DNA from: an uncultured Fodinibius sp.
Lineage (GTDB): Bacteria; Bacteroidota; Rhodothermia; Balneolales; Balneolaceae
Direction of reading: 5' to 3'
Assembly: GCA_913056455.1 (NCBI GenBank)
Contig: CAJXMJ010000003.1
Span: 124,001 to 188,000, forward strand
Length of the DNA: 64,000 bases
A program made the position numbers and the translations under genes. The notes under the pieces were generated by a model. The model did no database searches. It worked only from the letters and a program-made list of their open reading frames with translations, and had not been told where the DNA came from. This document shows, piece after piece, positions 18,360-27,673 of this stretch (the stretch's first letter is position 1; the number at the start of each line of letters is the position of its first letter).

Positions 18360-20315
18360 ATGGGCGAATCCCGGGTAAAATTGGCTGATAGTCAGGAAGA
18401 AGTACAGCGCTTTATGAAATATGTGTTGAAAGACCTTCGAGCGCTGGATCGTATGCTTAATGAGGGAGATTGGTTTGAAACTGATCCTATTCGAATAGGG
18501 GCTGAGCAGGAGCTTTGTCTGGTTGATCAGCAGGCCAAAGCCTGGCCTCACAATATGGAAGTACTCGAAAAGTTGCAGGAGGGTGAAAACGGAAATTTTA
18601 CGACGGAATATGCCAAATTCAATCTCGAAATAAATATGGAACCCCTTGAGTTTAAGGGAGATTGCCTTTCGAGAATGGAGGAGAATCTCCAGACGCAGGT
18701 TGACAAAGTTCGAGCGGCAACGGAAGAGCTCGGAGGAGAGATTGTATTGACGGGCATTTTGCCGACGATACGCAAGGTTGACATCGATCTGAAAAACCAG
18801 ACCCCGTTGCAGCGATACAGGGCGCTTACTCAAGCCATCAATAAGTTGCGCGGCGGTGATTATGATCTGCGTATTCAGGGCATGGATGAATTGTTAATGA
18901 AGTTTGATTCTCCGTTGTTGGAAGCTTGTAACACTGGTTTTCAGGTGCACCTGCAGGTAGGACCTGAGGAGTTTGTCCCGAAGTATAATATTGCTCAGTT
19001 GTTAACCGCTCCGGTACTGGCATCAACGGTGGGTTCACCCATTCTTTTTGGTAAGCGATTATGGAATGAAACCCGCATTGCTCTTTTCCAGCAATCCGTA
19101 GATACGCGAACGGTCGGTGATCACTTACGGGAAAGCAGTCCGCGCGTAACATTTGGTAACCAATGGGTGGACGAAAGTATTCTCGAAATTTTCCAGGAAG
19201 ATACAGCTCGGTATAGGGTCATGCTGAGTTCGGAGGTGACTGAAGATGTGGAGAAGTTATTGGATGAAGGTACGCCCCCTGCTTTGCGAGCGTTACAGGT
19301 GCATAATGGGACGGTATATCGCTGGAATCGTCCTTGTTATGGTATTACTGACGGGAAGGCACACCTACGTATCGAGAACAGGGTTTGTCCCTCTGGACCT
19401 ACTGTTACGGATGAGGTGGCAAATTCTGCCTTTTGGTTGGGGCTGATGAATAAGATGGGAGATTATCATCCCAATGTTTCTGAGGAGATGGATTTTGATG
19501 ATGCCCGAATGAATTTTATAGCGGTTTCTAAGATGGGCCTCGATACAAAATTGCGATGGTTTGATGATCAGCGTATTAATGCGGTAGATCTGATAACAGA
19601 AGAGCTGTTGCCTATAGCCAAAGAAGGACTACAAGAAGTTGGGATAGATGACAGCGATATTACAGAGTATTTGGGCATTATTGAGGAGCGGGTAACGGCT
19701 GGACAAACCCCCTCGCACTGGATGCTGAATAATTATGCCTCGCTGATGAAAGAGCATGGATCGAAAGAGCAGACGCTGGCGGCGATAACAACGGCTATGA
19801 TCAAAAATCAGAAAAAAGGGGAGCCGGTACATAAATGGGGACGTGCTCGGATGGAGGATCTTGAGCACTGGAAGCCTTCGAGTCTTATCGTCGAAGAGTT
19901 TATGACTACTGACCTGTTTACGGTACAAAAGGATGACCTGCTGGAGTTTACGTCGAACTTGATAGATTGGCGACGTATCCGGTATGTTCCGGTTGAGGAC
20001 GATAAAAAACACCTTGTTGGCCTGGTAACGATGCGGATGGTTTTTAATGCTTATTCGAAGTCCGTCAATCATGATGAAAACGTTGTAGAGACGGTTGAGG
20101 ATATCATGATTGAGAACCCCATCACTATTCATCCGGAGGCTTCTATTATGGAGGCAATGGAAATTATGGACAGCCAGCAGATAGGCTGTTTACCTGTTGT
20201 AAAAAATAACAGGCTTGTTGGAATTATTACCGAACAGAATTACATGAGAATTGCACGCAGATTGTTGAAAGTATTACATTTGAATAACGAGGAGAATGAG
20301 GAGTCCGACGATTAG
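18360..20315 (+). CDS. GCS2-type carboxylate-amine ligase with C-terminal CBS pair
   Basis: The 651-residue product joins a GCS2-family domain (about 40-400; I-G-A-E-Q-E-L near the start, later H-L-R-I-E-N-R) to two CBS motifs (about 508-565 and 579-636). GCS2 proteins are ATP-dependent ligases that join glutamate or similar acids to an amine, classically glutamate to cysteine. CBS pairs usually sense adenine nucleotides. The substrate is not known. AGAGGTG sits seven bases before the ATG at 18360, which I prefer over the GTG at 18354. The gene overlaps the following hydrolase by 20 bases. Confidence 0.85.
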   Translation: MGESRVKLADSQEEVQRFMKYVLKDLRALDRMLNEGDWFETDPIRIGAEQELCLVDQQAKAWPHNMEVLEKLQEGENGNFTTEYAKFNLEINMEPLEFKGDCLSRMEENLQTQVDKVRAATEELGGEIVLTGILPTIRKVDIDLKNQTPLQRYRALTQAINKLRGGDYDLRIQGMDELLMKFDSPLLEACNTGFQVHLQVGPEEFVPKYNIAQLLTAPVLASTVGSPILFGKRLWNETRIALFQQSVDTRTVGDHLRESSPRVTFGNQWVDESILEIFQEDTARYRVMLSSEVTEDVEKLLDEGTPPALRALQVHNGTVYRWNRPCYGITDGKAHLRIENRVCPSGPTVTDEVANSAFWLGLMNKMGDYHPNVSEEMDFDDARMNFIAVSKMGLDTKLRWFDDQRINAVDLITEELLPIAKEGLQEVGIDDSDITEYLGIIEERVTAGQTPSHWMLNNYASLMKEHGSKEQTLAAITTAMIKNQKKGEPVHKWGRARMEDLEHWKPSSLIVEEFMTTDLFTVQKDDLLEFTSNLIDWRRIRYVPVEDDKKHLVGLVTMRMVFNAYSKSVNHDENVVETVEDIMIENPITIHPEASIMEAMEIMDSQQIGCLPVVKNNRLVGIITEQNYMRIARRLLKVLHLNNEENEESDD

Positions 20316-21249
20316 TAGCACGGTAACAGAAACAGAAGACGATCGGATTTTAGGGATAGTTGAAGGGGATCCTGATGGGCCTACTGTCGTAGTAGTGACG
20401 GGGATGCATGGAAATGAGTTTGCCGGAGTTGATGCGACCCAGAATATATTTGATATGCTTGATGGTATCCGTCCCCGGATTAATGGGCGACTGGTTGCTC
20501 TCCGAGCCAATTTGCCGGCTCTTAAGCACAGGGTTCGTTATCTTGACGAGGATATGAATCGTCTGTGGTTTCCTTCAATAATAGAAAAGGTTCGAGCTAC
20601 CCCGAAAGCTGAGCTCAAATCGAATGAGCGTAGGCAAATGAAGCATTTGCTCCCTATCCTTGATAAGATCGAAAAGCAGAGTGAGGGGCCGGTTGTCCTG
20701 GCGGATGTGCATACATTCTCGGCTGAAGGGAGCATGTTTAGTATTACAAGTTCTGATCCTCGTCAACGCAAATTGTTATCAAACTTGTATGTGCCCATGG
20801 TTTTTGGGATTGAGAAATCGCTGAGGGGGACGGCATTAGGGTACTATCAACAGCAGGGATTCATCTCATTTGGATTAGAGGGAGGACAACATGAAAATGA
20901 GCTTACTGAATATAATATAACAGCTTCCCTTTTACTGTTGTTACATGCAGTAGGAGCTATTGAAAAACAGTATGTAGAGAAAATTAAGGAGTACGAGCGT
21001 CACCTGAAGGAACACACACAGCATTTGCCGGTGGAGACTGAACTGGTATATCAGCATATTATTGAACCCGGCGATGGTTTTGCAATGCGGCCGGGCTACT
21101 CAAATTTTGAACCTATTAAGAAAGGAGAGTGGCTTGCCAATGATAATGAGGGGAAAATTATCGCACAAACAGATGGGTATATTTTGATGCCCCTGTATCA
21201 GAAACAGGGTAACGATGGCTTTTTTATCATTAAAGAGAATGAAGGGTAA
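20296..21249 (+). CDS. succinylglutamate desuccinylase/aspartoacylase-family zinc hydrolase
   Basis: The 317-residue protein has the zinc-site pattern of the M14-like AstE/AspA family: G-M-H38-G-N-E41 near the N-terminus, then D-M-N-R (86-89), then D-V-H139-T. Family members remove acyl groups from N-acyl amino acids or trim other amide bonds. A C-terminal region (about 230-317) looks like the small beta-domain seen in aspartoacylase relatives. The overlap with the GCS2-CBS ligase suggests that one makes and the other breaks a related amide bond, which is inference. The substrate cannot be assigned. Confidence 0.82.
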   Translation: MRSPTISSTVTETEDDRILGIVEGDPDGPTVVVVTGMHGNEFAGVDATQNIFDMLDGIRPRINGRLVALRANLPALKHRVRYLDEDMNRLWFPSIIEKVRATPKAELKSNERRQMKHLLPILDKIEKQSEGPVVLADVHTFSAEGSMFSITSSDPRQRKLLSNLYVPMVFGIEKSLRGTALGYYQQQGFISFGLEGGQHENELTEYNITASLLLLLHAVGAIEKQYVEKIKEYERHLKEHTQHLPVETELVYQHIIEPGDGFAMRPGYSNFEPIKKGEWLANDNEGKIIAQTDGYILMPLYQKQGNDGFFIIKENEG

Positions 21250-21324
21250 AAAATTTGTTATTTTATGCCCTTTGTAAATCAGCCGTAATCTAAAGAAGAA
21301 TTTTTCCTATAACGGGATATAGTT

Positions 21325-22191
21325 ATGCAAGACTACCAATTTGTTGACGGTACGCGCCTGTCTTCAGTGATCGAGGCGCTAATTTTTGCCAGTCCGGAGC
21401 CTATATCGGAGGAAAAGATTTGTGAGATTATTGCCAAAGGGGAGGAAAACTTGGGATTGGAAGTGGATGCAATAGAGCCTTTTGTTGAGAAGCTGAATCA
21501 GCGGTACGAAGAAAATGGCTTATCATTTAATATTGAGCATGTAGCGGGTGGTTATACCTTTTCAACCAAGAAGCGTTTTGAACCTTGGCTTAGCATTTTT
21601 CAGCACGAAAGTGCCTATCGCAAGTTATCACAGTCGGCTATTGAGACCCTTGCTATCGTAGCGTATAAGCAACCGATTACCAAGCCAGAAGTGGATGATA
21701 TACGGGGTGTGGATTCGGGTTATATGTTGCGGCAGTTATTGGAGAAGGTTCTTATCGAGGTGTCGGGTCGACTGGATGCTCCTGGGAAGCCCCTGTTGTA
21801 TCGCACGACTAAACACTTTTTAAAGCATTTTGGTATAAATTCAATTGATGAGCTTCCGAAGCCGCGCGAAATTGATGAGATTCTCAAAGATGATGATATG
21901 GCTGAGCACCGGCAGTTTTTGTTTGATCGCCAGTTAGAGCTTAAAGAGCTGCAGGAGACCGCGGAAGATGAGGATGCTACCGAAACGGCGATATCATTAA
22001 TTGAGGCCGTTGAAAAAATTGATGAGGAGGAAGTGCCTGACCTGGATGAATATACAGCGGATGTATTGCAGCTTGATGACGAGGAGGAAGAAAGTGATGA
22101 GAACGATGAAGCAAGTGATGAATTGGAAAATGAATCGGATAAGATCCGGAAAAATTTAGAGGATGAGTCGACGAAGAAAGAAGAGGAATAA
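21325..22191 (+). CDS. scpB: segregation and condensation protein B
   Basis: ScpB is the winged-helix kleisin-associated subunit of the SMC-ScpAB condensin. The first 180 residues match the two winged-helix domains, including E-A-L-I-F-A-S-P-E-P and the E-T-L-A-I-V-A-Y-K-Q-P-I-T-K-P-E segment, followed by G-V-D-S. About 90 extra residues at the C-terminus are strongly acidic and look disordered. Neither scpA nor smc is in the window. The acidic tail overlaps the basic N-terminus of the next gene by 29 bases. Confidence 0.92.
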   Translation: MQDYQFVDGTRLSSVIEALIFASPEPISEEKICEIIAKGEENLGLEVDAIEPFVEKLNQRYEENGLSFNIEHVAGGYTFSTKKRFEPWLSIFQHESAYRKLSQSAIETLAIVAYKQPITKPEVDDIRGVDSGYMLRQLLEKVLIEVSGRLDAPGKPLLYRTTKHFLKHFGINSIDELPKPREIDEILKDDDMAEHRQFLFDRQLELKELQETAEDEDATETAISLIEAVEKIDEEEVPDLDEYTADVLQLDDEEEESDENDEASDELENESDKIRKNLEDESTKKEEE

Positions 22192-22969
22192 AAGAGGAAA
22201 AATTGAGGAGCCTGATCATCAGGTTGACCAGAATTATGATGAAGACGAGGAGATTCGTCTGAATAAATATATTGCCCACTGTGGCTTTACCTCCCGACGT
22301 AAAGCGGATGATTATATTGCTGCGGGAAAGGTGAAAGTAAATGATGAGGTGGTCACCCAGATGGGGGTCAAAGTGCAGCGTACCGATAAGGTGGAGGTAG
22401 AGGGACAGGTCTTAAGTCTCGAAAAGTTTGTCTACATCTTGTTGAATAAGCCAAAGGATACGATCACAACGACCGATGATCCCCGCAATCGGGATACAGT
22501 AATGGATAAGATTGAGAATGCTACAGGGAAGCGCGTATATCCCGTAGGGCGACTCGATCGTCATACGATGGGGCTGTTAATTTTAACCAATGACGGTGAC
22601 TTGGCGAACAGGCTGATGCATCCCAGTTACGAGGTGCGAAAAACATACGAGGTAGAAACGGAACGCGGCCTGAAAGATGATGAGCTTCAAAAGTTGTCGC
22701 AAGGCATTGAGCTTGAGGATGGTACCGCCCAGGCGTACAACATCGCCCGCACACCGGATGGTTTTATGCTTTCCATTTTTGAAGGACGAAATCGACTTGT
22801 ACGCCGAATGGTGGAGTATTTTGGTACTGAAGTGACGAAGTTAAAACGCGTTGAATACGCCGGTCTCACGCTCAACAATGTTAAGATGGGTCGCTGGCGC
22901 TACCTCAAGAAAGGTGAAATTAATGGTCTGCGTAAGTTAGTAAAACTTGATCCACTCGATTTTGATTAA
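22163..22969 (+). CDS. RsuA/RluB-family rRNA pseudouridine synthase
   Basis: This enzyme converts a specific uridine in rRNA to pseudouridine; family placement suggests a large-subunit RluB-like target. The 268-residue product has a very basic N-terminus (residues 1-14) and an S4 RNA-binding domain (about 30-80, R-L-N-K-Y-I-A-H-C-G). The catalytic domain carries the G-R-L-D-R-H-T-M-G-L-L-I-L-T-N-D-G motif near 130-146, where the Asp is the nucleophile. The C-terminal N-R-L-V-R-R-M motif fits. Its translation is probably coupled to scpB by the 29-base overlap. Confidence 0.92.
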   Translation: MSRRRKKRNKRGKIEEPDHQVDQNYDEDEEIRLNKYIAHCGFTSRRKADDYIAAGKVKVNDEVVTQMGVKVQRTDKVEVEGQVLSLEKFVYILLNKPKDTITTTDDPRNRDTVMDKIENATGKRVYPVGRLDRHTMGLLILTNDGDLANRLMHPSYEVRKTYEVETERGLKDDELQKLSQGIELEDGTAQAYNIARTPDGFMLSIFEGRNRLVRRMVEYFGTEVTKLKRVEYAGLTLNNVKMGRWRYLKKGEINGLRKLVKLDPLDFD

Positions 22970-22987
22970 CAACTGATCTTAAACGAT

Positions 22988-23065
22988 TATGCTGAGTTTT
23001 TTCTCGGGATCTCTTTAAGAAGTTTCTCCAGTTGCCACGCTACAGTGATGAAATAAATTCAGCAT
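22988..23065. repeat. intergenic repeat relic with TATGCTGA/TCAGCAT arms
   Basis: ATGCTGA near 22989-22995 is complementary to TCAGCAT at 23059-23065. The stretch resembles a decayed copy of the common intergenic TGCTGA...TCAGCATGAC repeat type. It lies between the pseudouridine synthase gene and an alpha/beta hydrolase gene. No T tract follows. Confidence 0.4.
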
Positions 23066-23153
23066 GACAGGATTTAGTCCTTTACCCTACATCGGTTCGA
23101 GATTACATGAAATTGTAAAACAAGTTTAAAATCATATAGACGTAATTATCTTC

Positions 23154-24029
23154 ATGAAGAATGTAAAAGTATCCAAAATTTCCGGTTCTATACCATCTAC
23201 TGAAGATCTTCCCATTTATTATGATTTCTATTATCCTGAAGTTGATAAAGCAGCATCCCTGCCTGTGATATTGTTTCTGCATGGATTTAAGGGATTTAAA
23301 GACTGGGGAGCCTTTCCGGAGGGTTGTCAAGAGCTAAGCAAGGCTGGATTTGCAGTTTTAGCAATAAACTTTTCGTTGAATGGGGTAGGTGAGAGTATGA
23401 CTGAGTTTGATCAGTTAGATCTGTTTGCCCGTGAGACACTGACTCAGGATTTGGAAGATGTGGGAACGGCCATCGAAGCATTAAAGGAAAATGAGATTAC
23501 TGCACGAAATATTTCTTTAGATACAGATACTATTGGCGTTTTGGGACATTCTCGCGGTGGACATACAGCCGTGGCTGCATCAGCGGAATATCCCGAAATA
23601 AAAGGGGTGGTTACGTGGTCTGCTGTTGCCGATTACAATGCCCGGTGGAGTGAGGATATGATTAAGGATTGGGAAGAAAAGGGCGTTACTGAAAAAAAAA
23701 ATGGTCGAACCGGACAAATAATGCCCGTTAAAGAGTTGGTTTATAAAGATGCTATAAAAAATGCTGATCGTCTGATGGCTGTAAAGCGTGTCCAAGAATT
23801 AGATATACCTGCCCTTTTTATTCATTCCAAAGGTGATGAAGGAGTACCCTACAGTGAAGCGGAAAAGTTGTATGAACATTGTAATTCAGAGGATAAGAAA
23901 ATAGAGTTAATCCCTGATTCCGGCCATACCTTTGATACTGCCCATCCATTTGAGGACGAGGAATTTTCTAAACCATTTGAAAACGTTTTAACTATAACGG
24001 CAAACTGGTTTAAGACACATCTAAAATAA
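23154..24029 (+). CDS. alpha/beta hydrolase (dienelactone-hydrolase-like)
   Basis: The 291-residue cytoplasmic protein has the alpha/beta hydrolase layout. An oxyanion-loop segment L-H-G-F-K-G-F-K-D-W-G lies near 42-52. The nucleophile elbow G-H-S-R-G-G is near 127-132. A candidate acid sits in H-S-K-G-D-E-G-V-P near 223-231, and the catalytic His in D-S-G-H-T-F near 257. No signal peptide is visible. Such enzymes act as esterases or peptidases on small substrates; the substrate is unknown. It appears to be a single gene, followed 32 bases later by a TPR gene that may be co-transcribed. Confidence 0.82.
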   Translation: MKNVKVSKISGSIPSTEDLPIYYDFYYPEVDKAASLPVILFLHGFKGFKDWGAFPEGCQELSKAGFAVLAINFSLNGVGESMTEFDQLDLFARETLTQDLEDVGTAIEALKENEITARNISLDTDTIGVLGHSRGGHTAVAASAEYPEIKGVVTWSAVADYNARWSEDMIKDWEEKGVTEKKNGRTGQIMPVKELVYKDAIKNADRLMAVKRVQELDIPALFIHSKGDEGVPYSEAEKLYEHCNSEDKKIELIPDSGHTFDTAHPFEDEEFSKPFENVLTITANWFKTHLK

Positions 24030-24061
24030 GTTAGGTTTGAATCAGTTATTAGAGTAAAAAA

Positions 24062-25222
24062 GTGAAGATTATCCGCTACCTATTTCTTCTATTCTTTGTA
24101 TTGGTTGTTGCCCTGCCGGTGCCAGCACAAGTTCCCGAACTTATAAATAATCCGGATTTTAGAACGGATGCCAAGGCCGCTGTAGATTCGGTGTATAATT
24201 TGAATTTTGCGGGTGCAGAGGAACAGCTAGCTACATGGAAAGATAAACATCCGAATCATCCTCTATGGACTCTTTTTGAGGGTATGCAACTATGGTGGAG
24301 AGTATTGACGGATCTTCACGATCGCTCCCATGATAAGCAGTTTTTTGAGATGATGAAAAAGACTGACTATCAAGCGGGCAAGTTGCTCCATCGTCAGCCG
24401 AAACACGTAGACGGCCTATTAATTCGAGCAATAAGTAACGGTTATATGGCTCGGCAATACGCAAATCGCGAAGAGTGGATAACCAGCATAAATTATGGTC
24501 GTAAAGCGATACAGGCTTATAATTATCTTCTTGATATCCAGCCGGAGCTTAATGACTTGAAACTGGCGGAGGGGCTCAAGCTTTATTATTTGGACTATAT
24601 CCCTGATGAATATCCCGTGGTAAGAACCGTTAGCTGGGCATTGCCGGATGGCGATAAGGAAAAAGGATTAAAAGCTATAGAGGAGGCATCAAAAACCGCA
24701 ATTTTTGCCCGGGCAGAAGCCATTTATTTTTTAGGGAATATACACTACAACTATGAGAATAATTTTGGTGTAGCAGTTCGTAATTTTGAGAAGCTCCACC
24801 AGCAATATCCTGATAACAGTTACTATGTTCGGATTTTAGCGAAGAGTTATTTTAAGCAGGCTCGGCATGACAAGGCACTGGAATTTATAGAAGACAATTT
24901 ACAGCGGTGGGAAGCTAACGAACTTCCGGATCTAAAAGTGGTGCAAGAAGAATTGCTGACATGGAAGGGACGTCTTCTGGAAAAGAAAGGGCGTACTGAC
25001 GCAGCTATCGATTGTTATACCAGGGCTTTTACATTGGGGGAAGAACTGCCGGACACAGCGAATCGCTCTTTTTATGTTGTTTCAGGATATTTAGGTGGAA
25101 AGTTATTGGCAAAAAATGGCAGTAAGGATAAAGCAAAGAGTATGTTACATAATGTAATAGAAGCGGAGGCTGAAAAAGAATATCGCAGACAGGCAGAAGA
25201 GTTGCTTACAACAATAAATTAA
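24062..25222 (+). CDS. exported TPR-repeat protein
   Basis: The 386-residue product starts at a GTG and has a signal peptide ending A-Q near residue 23. The rest is alpha-helical, with repeated tetratricopeptide-type units, for example the A-x-Y-F-L-G-N-I-H-Y-N-Y-E-N-N-F-G-V-A segment and C-terminal pairs around 250-380. TPR proteins mostly act as scaffolds. A protein-protein role in the periplasm is likely, but the partner is unknown. A strong bidirectional terminator follows. Confidence 0.72.
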   Translation: MKIIRYLFLLFFVLVVALPVPAQVPELINNPDFRTDAKAAVDSVYNLNFAGAEEQLATWKDKHPNHPLWTLFEGMQLWWRVLTDLHDRSHDKQFFEMMKKTDYQAGKLLHRQPKHVDGLLIRAISNGYMARQYANREEWITSINYGRKAIQAYNYLLDIQPELNDLKLAEGLKLYYLDYIPDEYPVVRTVSWALPDGDKEKGLKAIEEASKTAIFARAEAIYFLGNIHYNYENNFGVAVRNFEKLHQQYPDNSYYVRILAKSYFKQARHDKALEFIEDNLQRWEANELPDLKVVQEELLTWKGRLLEKKGRTDAAIDCYTRAFTLGEELPDTANRSFYVVSGYLGGKLLAKNGSKDKAKSMLHNVIEAEAEKEYRRQAEELLTTIN

Positions 25223-25254
25223 AAAAGCGACATCCTTATCAGAGTGTCGCTTTT
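25223..25254. terminator. bidirectional terminator between TPR and DUF4412 genes
   Basis: The perfect stem AAAAGCGACA (25223-25232) / TGTCGCTTTT (25245-25254) has T tracts on both strands. It sits between convergent genes and can serve both. Confidence 0.88.
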
Positions 25255-25278
25255 GCAAAATGAGTAAATACTAAGGAT

Positions 25279-25950
25279 TTAATTCCGGTTTTGCATTCCC
25301 TTCATCATCCCACTCATATCACGATATCCTTCCGGTACTTCAAAGAGATCATCAGAAAGTGATTTTTCTTCAATCTTTGTGGCCTTCATCTGAACGGTTC
25401 GCTTCCCGTTCTTTATTTCAACAATCTCAAGAGGCATAGATCCCTCTGCTGCAAATTTTTGAGCCCAAGTCGGTGCATTGCGTTTTTGCATTTGGTTTTG
25501 TGGCATCATAAAAGTACCCATACCTTTAGCCATACAAGTCTCAAAGGTGCCATCTTTGGAGTCCATTCTCCAGACTTCACATGCCCTGCCGGCAATAGTC
25601 TTGGTTTTACCGGTATTGGTCATGTCTGCGTCCGATGCTTTATCATTTTCGTTATTACCTACGTCATTATTTAGATCCATTTCTATATAACCCTTCATCT
25701 GTCCAATAATCATCACCATTTTGGATTGCTCGGGAAGCATAAGCATGGCATTTTTTTGGCCTTGTTGATTTATCTCCATTCTTCCCTTATTTCCTTTCAC
25801 CATGTAAGGCATTTCGCCCATCCCTTGTTTCGCCATATCTGCCATCTCAAAATAAATAATACCCTCAAAATCTTGTGCAGTGGAGGTGGTTGGCATACCA
25901 ATGAAACAGATAATTGATAATATGAATACGAATAGTGATAACTTCTTCAT
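25279..25950 (-). CDS. exported DUF4412-domain protein
   Basis: The 223-residue protein has a signal peptide ending S-T-A-Q near residue 26. The body is a beta-rich domain that begins D-F-E-G-I-I-Y-F-E-M. It has repeated Met-containing strands (M-L-P-E-Q-S-K-M-V-M-I-I) and a C-terminal D-D-L-F-E-V-P-E-G-Y-R. This fits DUF4412, a periplasmic family of unknown function. Two Cys at about 120-140 could form a disulfide. Unusual Met richness is visible throughout. Confidence 0.78.
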   Translation of the reverse strand: MKKLSLFVFILSIICFIGMPTTSTAQDFEGIIYFEMADMAKQGMGEMPYMVKGNKGRMEINQQGQKNAMLMLPEQSKMVMIIGQMKGYIEMDLNNDVGNNENDKASDADMTNTGKTKTIAGRACEVWRMDSKDGTFETCMAKGMGTFMMPQNQMQKRNAPTWAQKFAAEGSMPLEIVEIKNGKRTVQMKATKIEEKSLSDDLFEVPEGYRDMSGMMKGMQNRN

Positions 25951-26106
25951 AATAGTAGCGCCTCTGTTTTAAATTAATAGTAGAACTGTGATAATAATAG
26001 ACATTACTTTTTTTAAAGCCAATAATATTAACCAGGTGCCGATCATTTGAAATCTCCATTAAAATCTTATAACTATCTAAAAAGTTAAGAACAGAAGAAA
26101 AATACT

Positions 26107-26595
26107 ATGTTGATTGGACTTATTTCAGACTCTCATGACCATGTTCAAAATATTGAAACGGCCGTTACTATTTTTAAGGAGCGTGAGGTTGAGCTCGTAT
26201 TACATGCCGGTGATTTTTGCAGTCCTTTTACCATTCCTCCTTTTGAGGGATTAACTCTTAAAGGAGTTTTTGGTAATAATGACGGGGATCATTATTTGAT
26301 CTTGCAAAAGTTTAGCAAAATAGGAGCGACACATTTGGGGAGTTTTGGTGAAGTAGTCGTTGATGACAGAACCATTGCCTTATATCACGGGACCGATGCC
26401 CCTATTACGGAAGCATTAGAGCAGAGTGGAAAGTATGATGTGGTTGTCTCAGGGCATACCCATGAAAAGAAGGTCGAATTTATTGGCAATACCTTGGCAA
26501 TAAATCCCGGAACGGTCCATGGATTTAACGAGGAAGCTACTGTAGCACTGTTGGATACAGAAGCTATGGATGTTTCGTTTGTGACGTTGAATTAA
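26107..26595 (+). CDS. YfcE/MJ0936-family metallophosphodiesterase
   Basis: The 162-residue protein has the full set of calcineurin-type metal motifs: D-S-H-D-H (8-12), G-D-F near 36, G-N-N-D near 56, a Y-H-G segment, and G-H-T-H near 116. This is the single-domain YfcE type that hydrolyses phosphodiesters in vitro; its natural substrate is not established. It lies alone, divergent from the DUF4412 gene and convergent with the isocitrate-dehydrogenase-like gene. Confidence 0.9.
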   Translation: MLIGLISDSHDHVQNIETAVTIFKEREVELVLHAGDFCSPFTIPPFEGLTLKGVFGNNDGDHYLILQKFSKIGATHLGSFGEVVVDDRTIALYHGTDAPITEALEQSGKYDVVVSGHTHEKKVEFIGNTLAINPGTVHGFNEEATVALLDTEAMDVSFVTLN

Positions 26596-26645
26596 AAAAG
26601 CGCATTGGCATTTCAACAAAAGTTCTTTGAAATACACAATGCGCT
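26594..26645 (-). terminator. terminator for the minus-strand dehydrogenase gene
   Basis: Outer arms AGCGCATTG (26599-26607) and CAATGCGCT (26637-26645) are perfect, with a second inner pairing (ATTTCA/TGAAAT). The T tract is present only on the minus strand, so it terminates the leftward gene ending at 26669. The stem may also help 3' end formation of the plus-strand gene. Confidence 0.78.
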
Positions 26646-26668
26646 AAACAAGAGGGATGAATAAGAAG

Positions 26669-27673
26669 TTATTTTTTTAGATTCTTAACGACCGCCTCGG
26701 TAAACGTAGTTGTTGACCCGGTTCCACCAATATCCGGCGTACAAACCGATTTGTTTTCTAATGTGTAGTACACAGCCTGTCGTATTCTGTCTGCACGATT
26801 TTCTTCACCGATATGTTCAAGCATCATCAGGGCAGAGAACAAAAAGGCAATAGGGTTTGCTTTATCTTGTCCTGCAATATCAGGTGCAGAGCCGTGAACT
26901 GCTTCGAACATGGCAGTATCATCGCCAATGTTAGCAGCACCCGTCAAGCCGAGTCCACCAACCAATCCCGAAGCCAGATCTGAGAGAATATCCCCAAAAA
27001 GATTTGTTGTTACGATAACATCGAACTGTTCAGGTTGCAATACCATCTGCATCGCCATGTTATCAACAATAAGATCTTCATACTCAATTTCAGGATAATC
27101 CTTTGAAATCTGTTCGCCGACCTCCATGAAAAGGCCACAAGTAAATTTAAGAATATTGGCCTTGTGTACGAGCGTAACTTTTTTGCGATTTTTCTTTTTT
27201 GCGTATTCAAAGGCAGCGCGAATTATTTTTTCACTCGCACTTCGGGTAACAACAGCAATACTTTCGGCGTGGTTATTTTCTTTCACCCACTGTTCTTTAC
27301 CTATATACAGACCCTCTGTATTCTCCCGGAACATAACCAGATTTACATCATCGAACCGGCTTTTGATATGAGGTAAGGTTTTGGCCGGACGTATGTTACT
27401 ATAGAGTTCAAACTTTTTGCGCATTGCCACATTAACAGAACGGAAGCCAGCCCCAACAGGAGTGGTCAGTGGTCCCTTAAGTGCAATACGGTGTTTTTCG
27501 ATAGCAGCAATGGTATCACCGGGCAGAGGATCCCCCAATTCTTCATGGGCAGAGAGGCCAGCGGTGCAGCGTATCCAGTTAATATCTGCACCGGCTTCAT
27601 CTAATATTGTGGTTACTGATTCTGTGATTTCGGGGCCAATGCCGTCTCCGGGAATTAAAACAATATCGTGCAT
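26669..27673 (-). CDS. NAD-dependent isocitrate dehydrogenase-like enzyme
   Basis: This member of the beta-decarboxylating dehydrogenase family oxidises and decarboxylates a 2-hydroxy acid. The 334-residue product has the substrate motif S-V-N-V-A-M-R-K, then L-Y-S-N-I-R-P. It also has the R-E-N-T-E-G-L-Y-I-G motif, and the metal-binding D near T-N-L-F-G-D-I-L-S-D. The A-x-x-F-E-A-V-H-G-S-A-P-D-I-A-G motif matches the coenzyme site. These features are nearest to the short NAD-type isocitrate or homoisocitrate dehydrogenases, not the long NADP type. Isocitrate is the likeliest substrate. No leucine or lysine biosynthesis genes are nearby. Confidence 0.88.
   Translation of the reverse strand: MHDIVLIPGDGIGPEITESVTTILDEAGADINWIRCTAGLSAHEELGDPLPGDTIAAIEKHRIALKGPLTTPVGAGFRSVNVAMRKKFELYSNIRPAKTLPHIKSRFDDVNLVMFRENTEGLYIGKEQWVKENNHAESIAVVTRSASEKIIRAAFEYAKKKNRKKVTLVHKANILKFTCGLFMEVGEQISKDYPEIEYEDLIVDNMAMQMVLQPEQFDVIVTTNLFGDILSDLASGLVGGLGLTGAANIGDDTAMFEAVHGSAPDIAGQDKANPIAFLFSALMMLEHIGEENRADRIRQAVYYTLENKSVCTPDIGGTGSTTTFTEAVVKNLKK

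Noticed and set aside
27010-27376. Plus and minus frames inside the isocitrate-dehydrogenase-like gene
   Set aside because: Shadows of a complete enzyme with all family motifs.
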